DNA of 43,266 bases from Gammaproteobacteria bacterium UBA2965 (GTDB lineage: Bacteria > Pseudomonadota > Gammaproteobacteria > Pseudomonadales > Azotimanducaceae). Below the pieces are notes generated by a model. The model did no database searches and had not been told where the DNA came from. It saw only the letters and a program-made list of their open reading frames with translations. The position numbers and the translations under genes are program-made. The stretch's first letter is position 1. Every line of letters starts with the position of its first letter. The DNA lies in the NCBI GenBank assembly GCA_002348385.1, contig DEBD01000025.1:22594-65859 (forward strand), in the 5' to 3' direction. Positions 31,816 through 40,599 of this stretch are shown piece after piece.

Positions 31816-32307
31816 ATGAGCGAAGCAGACCAACTGATCGATGTGCTTACGAGCGAAGAGGTAGAGGCCATCGAGGCGGAGATTGCCCATCTGCCTGATC
31901 GCGAGTCTGCGGCGATGGAGGCGCTGCAGATCGTTCAGGCCAACCGTGGATGGGTTTCCGATGCCAGTCTGTCAGCGATTGCCAGGCTACTCGGTATGTC
32001 TGCTGCCGCGTTGGATAGTATCGCCACGTTCTACAATCTCATTTTTCGTCAGCCCGTTGGCCGTCATGTGATCATGACATGTGACAGCGTGAGCTGTTTT
32101 GTCATGGGGTGCGAAAAGGTGCATAAAGCGATTGAGGAAAGCCTGGGTGTTTCGCCTGGAGAAACCACTGAGGACGGTCGTTATACCTTGTTGCCTATCG
32201 TCTGTTTGGGTGCCTGTGACCGGGCGCCGGTAATCATGATTGACGACGAGCTCCATGGCGACGTGGCCGTGGAGGACGTGCCGGCGATATTGGAGCGCTA
32301 TCCGTGA
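31816..32307 (+). CDS. nuoE: NADH-quinone oxidoreductase subunit E
   Basis: A 163-residue subunit of the NADH-oxidising module that binds the N1a [2Fe-2S] cluster. Ligands are Cys89 and Cys94 (TCDSVSC, spaced by four) and Cys130 and Cys134 (CLGAC, spaced by three). The N-terminal helical part (LPDRESAAMEALQIVQ) contacts NuoF. The gene ends overlapping the GTG of nuoF by four bases (GTGA). Confidence 0.95.
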   Translation: MSEADQLIDVLTSEEVEAIEAEIAHLPDRESAAMEALQIVQANRGWVSDASLSAIARLLGMSAAALDSIATFYNLIFRQPVGRHVIMTCDSVSCFVMGCEKVHKAIEESLGVSPGETTEDGRYTLLPIVCLGACDRAPVIMIDDELHGDVAVEDVPAILERYP

Positions 32308-33605
32308 GCAGTTCATCCAAACCACTTACTGAGCGCATCGAAACCGAGAATGGGTTGGTAGACCTCGCGGCCTACCAGCGCGCGGGTGGCTACGACGCTG
32401 CAAGGCGAGTGGTCACTTCCATGACTCCAGAAGAAGTTCAGGACCTGGTCAAAGATGCCAATCTCCGCGGTCGGGGCGGGGCCGGCTTTCCCACCGGGGT
32501 GAAATGGAGTTTCGTGCCCAAGGGCGATGCCGCCGGACCGGGTCACAAGTATCTGGTTTGTAACGCTGATGAGATGGAGCCTGGCACATTTAAGGACCGT
32601 TACCTCCTGGAATACGATCCCCACCTGCTGGTGGAAGGAATGATCATTGGTGCATATGCGATTCAGGCAGACAAAGCCTACGTGTTTATGCGGGGTGAAT
32701 ACCATGAAGGCTTCCGGCAGCTTTCCCGGGCTATTGATGATGCGAAGGCTCAGGGTTTTCTAGGTTCCAACGTATTTGGTAGTGATTTCAGTGTGGATCT
32801 TGGCATCCACCGCTCGGGGGGTCGTTACATTTGCGGTGAGGAAACTGCTTTGCTCAACGCGCTGGAAGGCAAGCGGGCACAGCCGCGGTACAAACCGCCT
32901 TTTCCTCCCGCCAGCGGTGCATGGGGCCGTCCCACCATCGTTAATAACGTTGAGACGCTGTGTAACGTGCCCGGCATTTTGCGCCATGGCGCTCAATGGT
33001 TCCAGGATCTGGGCAATGGGGACGATGCTGGCACGAAATTGTACGGGGTGTCTGGGCGGGTGAATCGCCCAGGTCTTTGGGAGCTGCCCATCGGCACATC
33101 GATCCGAGAGATCATCGAAGAGCATGCGGGTGGGATGCAGGCGGGTTATCAGCTGCGCGGTCTACTTCCCGGTGGTGCGTCCACGGACTTTCTCGTGGAG
33201 CAGCACTTGGACCTGCCCATGGATTACGGATCTATTCAGGCAGCTGGTAGCCGCATGGGGACCGGCACCATGATTCTGATGGACGATTCCATTTGTCCCG
33301 TGGCCATGTCCGTGAACCTGCAGCACTTTTTCGCCCAGGAGTCTTGCGGTTTCTGCACGCCCTGCCGGGAAGGACTGCCATGGCTGGAATCACTTCTGAT
33401 CGACATAGAGGAAGGCCGCGGAAACCCTGGTGACCTTGATGTGCTGAGTGCTAATGCGTCTTACATAGGGGCTCCGGGCAATACGTTCTGTCTGCACGCC
33501 ACCGGGGCGATGGAGCCGCTGAACAGCGCGTTGAAATATTTCCGTGAGGACTTTGAAGCCCACATCGAACGGGGCGGCTGCCCCTACCGGGAAGGGAGCG
33601 CTTAG
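32304..33605 (+). CDS. nuoF: NADH-quinone oxidoreductase subunit F
   Basis: A 433-residue flavoprotein that takes electrons from NADH. The glycine-rich RGRGGAGFPTG (residues 55-65) binds NADH, CNADEMEPGTFKDR contacts FMN, and the N3 [4Fe-4S] cluster is held by Cys348, Cys351, Cys354 (SCGFCTPC) and Cys396 (TFCLHATG). The GTG start overlaps nuoE, and the stop overlaps nuoG by one base. Confidence 0.95.
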   Translation: MSSSSKPLTERIETENGLVDLAAYQRAGGYDAARRVVTSMTPEEVQDLVKDANLRGRGGAGFPTGVKWSFVPKGDAAGPGHKYLVCNADEMEPGTFKDRYLLEYDPHLLVEGMIIGAYAIQADKAYVFMRGEYHEGFRQLSRAIDDAKAQGFLGSNVFGSDFSVDLGIHRSGGRYICGEETALLNALEGKRAQPRYKPPFPPASGAWGRPTIVNNVETLCNVPGILRHGAQWFQDLGNGDDAGTKLYGVSGRVNRPGLWELPIGTSIREIIEEHAGGMQAGYQLRGLLPGGASTDFLVEQHLDLPMDYGSIQAAGSRMGTGTMILMDDSICPVAMSVNLQHFFAQESCGFCTPCREGLPWLESLLIDIEEGRGNPGDLDVLSANASYIGAPGNTFCLHATGAMEPLNSALKYFREDFEAHIERGGCPYREGSA

Positions 33606-36343
33606 TGGCCAAGATCAGCGTAGATGGAGTGGAGTTTGATGCCAAAGAAGGCGAGAACCTTCTGCAGGCAGTTCTTTCCGCCCAACTTGAGCTCCCGTAC
33701 TTCTGCTGGCACCCCTCGTTGGGTTCGGTGGGTGCTTGCCGTCAGTGCGCTGTCATCCAGTATGCTGATGAAGAAGATACGCAGGGGCGGCTAATCATGG
33801 CGTGCATGACGCCAGTCGCCGACGGTATGCGTGTGTCGTTGGAAGCCGCTCACGCTCGCGACTTCCGCGCGTCAGTGATTGAGTGGCTTATGGAAAACCA
33901 TCCTCACGACTGTCCTGTCTGTGAGGAGGGGGGCGAGTGTCACTTGCAGGACATGACGGTTATGAGTGGCCATACTGCAAGGCGTTATAGGGGTAACAAG
34001 CGCACTTTCGAAAATCAGTATCTTGGCCCCTTTCTCAACCATGAGATGAACCGTTGCATCACCTGTTATCGCTGCGTGCGCTACTATCAAGATTACGCCG
34101 GCGGTACCGACCTGCAAGCGTTCGGATCGCGTGCGAGGATGTATTTTGGGCGCGAGGAAGCCGGTGTCCTTGAGAATCCTTTCAGCGGTAATCTGGTGGA
34201 GGTATGCCCCACTGGCGTGTTCACCGATAAGCCGTTCAGCAAAACCTATACCCGCAAATGGGATCTACAAAGTGCGCCCTCGGTCTGTGCAGGCTGCGCG
34301 GTAGGCTGCAATACCATCCCCTCGGAGCGCTATGGCCGGTTGAAGCGGGTTCACAATCGATACAACGGATCGGTGAACGGTTACTTCCTTTGCGATCGTG
34401 GCCGCTACGGGTTCGGCTATGTGAACGACGATGCGCGGATACATAAGGTGGGTGTCCGCGCTGCGGATGGCGTGTTCGATGTGATAAGCGCCGAAGAGGG
34501 TGAGGAGAAGTTGGGTGACATCGTCCGCGACGGTGCAATAGGCATTGGTTCGCCCCGGGCCTCGCTGGAATCCAATTTGGCGCTCAAGGTCCTGGTGGGG
34601 GAAGAGAATTTCTGCACCGGCCTGTCCAGTGCAGAAGATGCTTTGATGCGCCTCATCCTGGACGTTTACGAATGCGGGGGGGCACGCATACCGACCCTTG
34701 CTCAGGTGGAAGAAGCGGATGCGGTGCTGATTCTCGGTGAGGACGTGCTCAATACGGCGCCACGGGTCGCATTGGCAGTGCGCCAGAGCGTGCGCAACGA
34801 GTCACTGGAAATGGCGGAGCAGGCGGGAATACCGTTGTGGCAGGAAGCCGGTGTACGTAGCCATGGCCGCGAATCGGCCTCCCCGCTGCTGGTGGCCTCG
34901 CTTCTGCCGACCGAACTGGACGAGCTGGCGACCCACACTTGCAATGGCGCTCCTGAGAGTCTCGCTGCCGCTGGTTTTGCCATCGCCCATCGGTTGAATT
35001 CCGCGTATGCGGCTGGAGAGGAACTGGATGGGCCTACGCAGTCCTTTGTGGATGATGCTGCGGCGGTACTTTCCCGCGCCAAGCGACCACTAGTGATCTC
35101 TGGCACCTCGCTGCGCAACGACGGCCTTATCAAGGCGGCGGCCAACATTGCTTGGGCACTCAAGGCTCAGGGGTGTGATGCGGGCCTGTTGCTAACGGCC
35201 GCGGAGGCCAACAGTTGTGGCGTAGGAATGCTGGGTGGTGGTGTAGATCTGGACACGGCGCTTCGCGCAGCGGCTGCAGGGCAGGCGTTGGTGGTGCTGG
35301 AGAACGATGTTACCCGGCGCGCCGATCCCGATTTGGTTGCCTCCGCGTTTTCGGGCAGTACTGCGGTGGCGGTGCTAGATTCCCTCGAGAACGCAACCAC
35401 CGAGAGCGCTAGCCTGGTTCTGCCGGCGGCAACTTTTGCCGAAAGCACCGGTACTTTCGTCAATTACGAAGGGCGAGCCCAACGTTTCTTCGAAGTGTTT
35501 GCCGCTACAGGTGAAACCGCCCCGGCTTGGCGCTGGCTGTCCAAAGCGGGAGCGCGTGCTGGGCGCAATGACATGCATTGGCAACACGTGGACCAGGTGG
35601 TGGAGGCAGTGGCGAGTCATCCGCGATTGGTCGGCGTGGCGGATGCGGCACCGAATGGCGGTCATCGCAACGCAGCAGGTAATAGGGTTCCTCGTGCCCC
35701 TCACCGGTACAGTGGTCGCACCGCCATGAACGCCGGCGTCAATATTCATGAGCCGAAGACTCAGGTAGACGAGGAGACACCGCTGTCCTACTCCATGGAA
35801 GGCGCTATGGGTGATCAGCCGGCTGCGCTCACCTCTTATGTCTGGTCACCTGGCTGGAATTCCAATCAGTCCGTCTTTAAATTCCAGCAGGAGGTAGGAG
35901 GCGCTATGGCGGGAGGCGATCCTGGCGTACGGATGCTGGACGCTGAGCCCGCGCAGGTCGATTTTGCGCAACGCTACCGACCGCTTCAGACGCCGATAGG
36001 AGCAGAGGGCGATGGCCGCTTCAAGCTACTGCCCACGCACAGCATTTTTGGCAGTGAGGAGTTGTCTGGCCGATCACAACCCATCGCGGAGCGAGGTCCC
36101 CAGGCGTTCATAGTCCTCGGTGCCGCGGAGGCGGCGCGCTTGCAGGTTGCAGAAGGCATGGGCGTGCGCTGTCCGGAGCTGGACGCTACCTTTGCTGTGC
36201 GGGTGGAGGAGTCCCTGGCGGAAGGGCTTGCCGTTGTCGCAATGGGTCTCGGTGGTCTGGGTGACGAAGTACCTTCCGAACGCGTTACGCTGGAGCCTGA
36301 TCCGGAATTCGTGCCTCCCACTACGCTGATTGCTAGAGGCTGA
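33605..36343 (+). CDS. nuoG: NADH-quinone oxidoreductase subunit G
   Basis: A 912-residue iron-sulfur subunit. The N-terminal ferredoxin domain holds N1b (Cys34, Cys45, Cys48, Cys67). N5 uses His99, Cys103, Cys106 and Cys112, and N4 uses Cys151, Cys154, Cys157 and Cys201. A further set, Cys228-x2-Cys231-x3-Cys235-x27-Cys263, is the ligand pattern for the off-path N7 cluster found in E. coli and Thermus. The molybdopterin-oxidoreductase-like domain follows. The region around residues 690-790 contains low-complexity linker sequence. The GTG start overlaps the nuoF stop by one base. Confidence 0.95.
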   Translation: MAKISVDGVEFDAKEGENLLQAVLSAQLELPYFCWHPSLGSVGACRQCAVIQYADEEDTQGRLIMACMTPVADGMRVSLEAAHARDFRASVIEWLMENHPHDCPVCEEGGECHLQDMTVMSGHTARRYRGNKRTFENQYLGPFLNHEMNRCITCYRCVRYYQDYAGGTDLQAFGSRARMYFGREEAGVLENPFSGNLVEVCPTGVFTDKPFSKTYTRKWDLQSAPSVCAGCAVGCNTIPSERYGRLKRVHNRYNGSVNGYFLCDRGRYGFGYVNDDARIHKVGVRAADGVFDVISAEEGEEKLGDIVRDGAIGIGSPRASLESNLALKVLVGEENFCTGLSSAEDALMRLILDVYECGGARIPTLAQVEEADAVLILGEDVLNTAPRVALAVRQSVRNESLEMAEQAGIPLWQEAGVRSHGRESASPLLVASLLPTELDELATHTCNGAPESLAAAGFAIAHRLNSAYAAGEELDGPTQSFVDDAAAVLSRAKRPLVISGTSLRNDGLIKAAANIAWALKAQGCDAGLLLTAAEANSCGVGMLGGGVDLDTALRAAAAGQALVVLENDVTRRADPDLVASAFSGSTAVAVLDSLENATTESASLVLPAATFAESTGTFVNYEGRAQRFFEVFAATGETAPAWRWLSKAGARAGRNDMHWQHVDQVVEAVASHPRLVGVADAAPNGGHRNAAGNRVPRAPHRYSGRTAMNAGVNIHEPKTQVDEETPLSYSMEGAMGDQPAALTSYVWSPGWNSNQSVFKFQQEVGGAMAGGDPGVRMLDAEPAQVDFAQRYRPLQTPIGAEGDGRFKLLPTHSIFGSEELSGRSQPIAERGPQAFIVLGAAEAARLQVAEGMGVRCPELDATFAVRVEESLAEGLAVVAMGLGGLGDEVPSERVTLEPDPEFVPPTTLIARG

Positions 36344-36345
36344 GC

Positions 36346-37296
36346 ATGGAACTGGGCTTCATCATGATTGCTCCGGTGCTGCTAGGCGCCATGCTTGGGG
36401 CCTTGCTGCTAGTGTGGGTGGAGCGGCGCTTGTTGGGATTTTGGCAGGATCGGCTTGGCCCCAATCGGGTTGGCCCATTTGGGATTATGCAAATGGTGGC
36501 AGACCTGGTGAAGCTGCTGACCAAAGACGACTGGATTCCGCCGTTTTCGGACCGAGTGTTATTCACCCTAGCGCCCGCAGCCATCATCGCAAGCATGCTC
36601 ATGGGGTTTGTCGTGGTGCCCTTCGGCCCTGGCTGGCACATTATCGATCTGAACATAGGACTATTGTTCTTCCTTGCCATGACGTCCCTTGCCGTCTACG
36701 GGGTGCTATTGGCTGGATTGGCTAGTAACAACAAATATTCGCTACTGGGCGGGTTGCGCAGCGCAGCGCAGATGGTGACCTATGAAGTATTCATGGGTTT
36801 GTCTTTGATGGGCGTGGTAATGCTCACCGGATCGTTCAATTTGAATACCATCGTGCATGCGCAGGAAGATGGCTGGTTTTTCATTCCCCAGATCCTGGGT
36901 CTGGTGGTGTTCATGATCGCTGGGGTCGCAGAGGCTCACCGGTTGCCCTTCGACCTTCCTGAGGCCGAGCATGAGCTGGCCGCGGGCTTCCATACGGAAT
37001 ACTCGGGGATGAAGTTCGCCTTGATCATGGCTGGCGAGTATTTGTCGATGATCCTGACGTCGGCGATCATGGTAACGCTGTTTTTCGGGGGCTGGTTGGG
37101 TCCGGACTTTTTGCCGCCCATCGTCTGGTTCTCCATCAAGACCGGATTGGTGATCTGCTTTTTTATACTCTTGCGTGCTTCCATACCAAGGCCGCGCTAC
37201 GACCAACTGATGTCGTTGGGATGGAAGATTCTGCTGCCAATCACGTTGATCAATTTGTTGATAACGGGTGCGGTCGCACTGAGCTTGGAGGGTTAG
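36346..37296 (+). CDS. nuoH: NADH-quinone oxidoreductase subunit H
   Basis: A 316-residue membrane subunit with about eight helices, forming the quinone chamber with NuoB and NuoD. RLGPNRVGPFG (after helix 1) and the strongly acidic loop VAEAHRLPFDLPEAEHEL with AGFHTEYSGMKFA are the conserved signatures. It begins two bases after the nuoG stop and ends three bases before nuoI. Confidence 0.95.
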   Translation: MELGFIMIAPVLLGAMLGALLLVWVERRLLGFWQDRLGPNRVGPFGIMQMVADLVKLLTKDDWIPPFSDRVLFTLAPAAIIASMLMGFVVVPFGPGWHIIDLNIGLLFFLAMTSLAVYGVLLAGLASNNKYSLLGGLRSAAQMVTYEVFMGLSLMGVVMLTGSFNLNTIVHAQEDGWFFIPQILGLVVFMIAGVAEAHRLPFDLPEAEHELAAGFHTEYSGMKFALIMAGEYLSMILTSAIMVTLFFGGWLGPDFLPPIVWFSIKTGLVICFFILLRASIPRPRYDQLMSLGWKILLPITLINLLITGAVALSLEG

Positions 37297-37299
37297 GCG

Positions 37300-37815
37300 A
37301 TGTGGAGTCAGTTGCGCAGCCTCGGGACCGTCTTTAAGCACCTTTTTACGCGAGTGGAGACCGTACAGTATCCAGAGGAAATGCCTTACCTGGCGCCTCG
37401 GTATCGGGGTCGTATCGTGCTGACGAGGGACCCGGACGGCGACGAGCGATGCGTGGCATGCAACCTCTGCGCGGTAGCGTGCCCGGTGGATTGCATCGCG
37501 CTGCAGAAAACCGAACGGGAAGACGGTCGCTGGTATCCCGAGTTTTTCCGCATCAATTTTTCGCGTTGCATCATGTGTGGTATGTGCGAAGAAGCCTGCC
37601 CCACTTATGCCATCCAGCTTACGCCGGACTTCGAGCTGTGTGAGTACGACCGCAACAACATGGTTTACGAAAAAGAACACTTGCTCATCGATGGCGTTGG
37701 CAAATATCCGGATTACAGTTTCTGGCACGTTGCCGGCAAGGCTATCGATGGCAAAGACAAGGGTGAGGCACAAAAAGAAAAGCCACCGGTAGATGTCCGA
37801 AGTAACCTGCCGTAG
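37300..37815 (+). CDS. nuoI: NADH-quinone oxidoreductase subunit I
   Basis: A 171-residue 8Fe-ferredoxin subunit. N6a and N6b are held by Cys51, Cys54, Cys57 with Cys100, and Cys90, Cys93, Cys96 with Cys61 (motifs CVACNLCAVACP and CIMCGMCEEACP). Cys65 is an additional cysteine just after the first motif. It relays electrons from NuoG to NuoB. It is followed by the only sizeable gap in the operon (104 bases), which contains two inverted repeats. Confidence 0.95.
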   Translation: MWSQLRSLGTVFKHLFTRVETVQYPEEMPYLAPRYRGRIVLTRDPDGDERCVACNLCAVACPVDCIALQKTEREDGRWYPEFFRINFSRCIMCGMCEEACPTYAIQLTPDFELCEYDRNNMVYEKEHLLIDGVGKYPDYSFWHVAGKAIDGKDKGEAQKEKPPVDVRSNLP

Positions 37816-37831
37816 TCAGGTCATTTCGGAG

Positions 37832-37860
37832 CGCAGTTCGGCGCCACGCGACGAACTGCG
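37832..37860. other. inverted repeat 1 in the nuoI-nuoJ gap
   Basis: A perfect 9-bp inverted repeat cgcagttcg/cgaactgcg (37832-37840 with 37852-37860) has an 11-base loop and lies 17 bases after the nuoI stop. There is no U-run. Its size and position would fit an RNA-processing or stabilising hairpin, or a protein-binding dyad. Confidence 0.7.
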
Positions 37861-37882
37861 GGTGCGAGGGGACTGGCGAATT

Positions 37883-37900
37883 CTCCGCCCGCGGGCGGAG
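37883..37900. other. inverted repeat 2 (18-base perfect palindrome) in the nuoI-nuoJ gap
   Basis: The sequence ctccgcccgcgggcggag is its own reverse complement. In RNA it would form a GC-only core stem with a small loop. It lies 19 bases before the nuoJ ATG, just upstream of the aggag ribosome site, so it could influence nuoJ translation, or act with the first repeat to separate the two halves of the message. Confidence 0.7.
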
Positions 37901-37919
37901 TGAGAAGTTAGGAGTGAGC

Positions 37920-38435
37920 ATGGAAACAGTTCTGTTCTACATCGCGGCATCGGTGTCGTTGGTGTCGACGCTGCTGGTGGTGACGCGCACCAACGCGTCT
38001 CATGCCCTCATTTATCTCATCGTCTCACTGTTGGCCATCGCCGTGATCTTCTATCTGCTGGGCGCCCCCTTCGCGGCGGCGCTGGAAATCGTGATTTACG
38101 CTGGCGCCATCATGGTGCTGTTCCTGTTCGTGGTGATGATGCTCAATCTCGGCAAAAGCGCGGTGGATCAGGAGCGGGGCTGGATGCAGCCACGCATGTG
38201 GATTGGCCCAGGGATCCTCACGGCGGTGCTGTTCGCAGAGTTCATCTACATTCTCGGTGGCACGCCGGGTACCACGTCAGGCACCATCGTGCCGCCCAAG
38301 GCGGTGGGGGAGACCCTGTTCGGTGCCTATCTGCTGGCCGTGGAACTTGCTTCGGTGCTGTTGCTGGCCGCGTTGGTTGGCGCCTACCACCTGGGTCGGC
38401 GCTACATGCGCTCCCGCCGAGAGGAGATTGCCTGA
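37920..38435 (+). CDS. nuoJ: NADH-quinone oxidoreductase subunit J
   Basis: A 171-residue membrane subunit with five helices. The conserved third-helix region is ALEIVIYAGAIMVLFLFVVMML, broken here by its characteristic pi-bulge Gly-Ala. The start is placed at ATG 37920 because taggag lies five bases upstream; GTG 37914 is an in-frame alternative inside that site. The stop overlaps nuoK by one base. Confidence 0.94.
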   Translation: METVLFYIAASVSLVSTLLVVTRTNASHALIYLIVSLLAIAVIFYLLGAPFAAALEIVIYAGAIMVLFLFVVMMLNLGKSAVDQERGWMQPRMWIGPGILTAVLFAEFIYILGGTPGTTSGTIVPPKAVGETLFGAYLLAVELASVLLLAALVGAYHLGRRYMRSRREEIA

Positions 38436-38752
38436 TGGGCACGGCCGTCGCCATTCCTCTGGAACACGTCTTCCTGCTGGCAGGCGCGCTGTTCCTAATC
38501 GGGTTCACCGGCGTGCTGGTGCGGCGCAACGTGATTTTTCTGCTGATGTCGCTGGAAATAATGATGAACGCGTGCGGGTTGGCCTTCGTGGCTGCCGGCG
38601 CGCGATGGGCTCAGGCCGACGGACAGATCATGTACATGCTGATCCTGTCGCTGGCGGCCGCGGAAGTGGCGGTGGCCCTTGGTCTGGTGTTGCAACTTGA
38701 ACGGCGCTTCCGGCATCTGGACATCGATGCCGCCAGTGAGTTGGGCGGTTAG
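38435..38752 (+). CDS. nuoK: NADH-quinone oxidoreductase subunit K
   Basis: A 105-residue membrane subunit with three helices, homologous to MrpC. The two buried glutamates of the proton path are Glu41 (LMSLEIMMNACG) and Glu77 (LAAAEVAVAL). The ATG overlaps the nuoJ stop; a longer in-frame reading back to 38198 lies inside nuoJ and is rejected. The C-terminus is followed two bases later by nuoL. Confidence 0.94.
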   Translation: MGTAVAIPLEHVFLLAGALFLIGFTGVLVRRNVIFLLMSLEIMMNACGLAFVAAGARWAQADGQIMYMLILSLAAAEVAVALGLVLQLERRFRHLDIDAASELGG

Positions 38753-38754
38753 TC

Positions 38755-40599
38755 GTGGAATTGCTCTGGCTTGTACCAACGCTACCCCTCCTCGGTTCCG
38801 CTGTGCTGATCGCCACCCAGGGACGGCTTGGCCAATGGCCGGTAGCAATCATCGGTTCCGGCAGCGTGCTGGGAGCCGCCGTGGTGGCGCTATTGGTGGG
38901 TATGGAGTTTCTGGCTGCGGGTGGCCAGCCATACGCGCAAACTCTGTGGTCGTGGATGGTGGTTTCCGGCTTTTCTCCCAGCTTCACACTCTATCTGGAC
39001 GGGCTATCGCTGGTGATGGTGGGCGTCATTACCGGCGTTGGGTCTCTGATCCATATCTACGCTACTGGATACATGGCGGGCGAGGAGGGCTACAGCCGCT
39101 TCTTCTCCTATATGAACCTGTTCGTGTTCGCCATGCTTATGCTGGTGTTGGGCGACAACCTGCTGGTGCTGTTCCTGGGCTGGGAAGGGGTGGGGCTGTG
39201 TAGCTATTTGCTCATCGGCTTCTTTCACGACGAGGCTGAAAACGGGTATGCGGCGCGCAAGGCTTTCGTGGTTACCCGCGTGGGCGACACGGCCATGGCG
39301 CTCGGTCTGTTTCTGCTATTCCGTGAGCTGGGCTCGCTGGAAATTCAGACCGTGCTGGCAAATGCCAATACGCAGTGGGTGGACGGCTCCACCCTGTGTA
39401 CGCTGATCGCCCTGTTGCTGCTTGGTGGCGCGGTGGGCAAATCGGCTCAGGTGCCACTGCAGACCTGGTTGCCCGACGCCATGGCAGGTCCCACACCGGT
39501 GAGTGCCTTGATCCACGCGGCTACCATGGTGACGGCGGGCGTATATCTGATTGCCCGCATGCACGACCTCTACCTGCTATCGCCGGAGGCGCAATTTGCC
39601 GTCGCCGTCGTCGGGTTGGTGACCCTGTTCATCTCGGCATTCACGGCACTTACCCAGACCGATATCAAGCGCATTCTCGCCTATTCCACCATGAGTCAGA
39701 TCGGCTACATGTTTCTGGCCCTCGGGGTGGGCGCTTGGTCAGCGGCGGTCTTTCATCTAATGACCCATGCATTCTTCAAGGCGCTGCTGTTCCTGGCCGC
39801 CGGCTCGGTGATTCTCGCGCTGCACCACGAGCAGAACATCTTTCGCATGGGAGGATTGTGGAAGCGACTGCCGGTGCCCTTCTGGAGCATGGTGGTTGGT
39901 AGCGCCGCCCTTGCGGCATTGCCGTTTACCTCGGGCTTCTACAGCAAGGATGCCATTCTGCTCACCAGCTGGGACTACGCCCATGGGGGGCCGTGGTTCT
40001 GGTTCTTCTCTGCCGTTGCGGCCTTTCTCACCGCGCTTTACAGCACGCGACTGATCGGGGTGGTGTTCTTTGGCGAGCCCCAAGGGGAGTCCCATGACAA
40101 CTCGCGCGCCAACATGTGGGCGCCGCTGGTGGTGCTGGCCGTTCTGGCGGTCGGCGGCGGATGGTTTGGACTCGCGGTACTCAACGATGTATTGCCAGAC
40201 GGTGGCTTGTCGGACCAGCCTCACACCGGTTGGTTGCCTCTGGTGACCATGGGGATTCCCATGGTCGGCGTCGCATTGGGCTATCTGCTGTTCTTCCGTA
40301 AGTCCACCTTTCTGGATGGACTGGTGAATTCCAGCCTGGGTGAGTCGCTGAGGAAGTTCTGGTTCGGCGGCTGGGGCTTCGACGCGCTATACGATGTGCT
40401 CATCGTCAAACCGTTTGTGGCGCTGGCGAAGGCCAACAAGTCGGACGCCGTCGACAAGGTGTTCCGCGGCATAGCGGCCCTGGCCCGTGGTGCACATCAG
40501 CTCGTCAGCGTGACGCAAACCGGCCGGCTGCGGTGGTACGCGGCCAACATGGCCTTTGGCATGCTGGTGGTGATGCTGATCTTGGTGGGGCTGCTATGA
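38755..40599 (+). CDS. nuoL: NADH-quinone oxidoreductase subunit L
   Basis: A 614-residue antiporter-like proton-pumping subunit at the end of the membrane arm. Conserved elements are LFLGWEGVGLCSYLLIGFF (with the channel glutamate), AQVPLQTWLPDAMAGPTPVS followed by LIHAATMVTAGVYL, and YSTMSQIGYMFLALG. The C-terminal part includes the lateral amphipathic helix and a final membrane helix. The start is GTG. The stop overlaps nuoM by four bases (ATGA). Confidence 0.95.
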   Translation: MELLWLVPTLPLLGSAVLIATQGRLGQWPVAIIGSGSVLGAAVVALLVGMEFLAAGGQPYAQTLWSWMVVSGFSPSFTLYLDGLSLVMVGVITGVGSLIHIYATGYMAGEEGYSRFFSYMNLFVFAMLMLVLGDNLLVLFLGWEGVGLCSYLLIGFFHDEAENGYAARKAFVVTRVGDTAMALGLFLLFRELGSLEIQTVLANANTQWVDGSTLCTLIALLLLGGAVGKSAQVPLQTWLPDAMAGPTPVSALIHAATMVTAGVYLIARMHDLYLLSPEAQFAVAVVGLVTLFISAFTALTQTDIKRILAYSTMSQIGYMFLALGVGAWSAAVFHLMTHAFFKALLFLAAGSVILALHHEQNIFRMGGLWKRLPVPFWSMVVGSAALAALPFTSGFYSKDAILLTSWDYAHGGPWFWFFSAVAAFLTALYSTRLIGVVFFGEPQGESHDNSRANMWAPLVVLAVLAVGGGWFGLAVLNDVLPDGGLSDQPHTGWLPLVTMGIPMVGVALGYLLFFRKSTFLDGLVNSSLGESLRKFWFGGWGFDALYDVLIVKPFVALAKANKSDAVDKVFRGIAALARGAHQLVSVTQTGRLRWYAANMAFGMLVVMLILVGLL

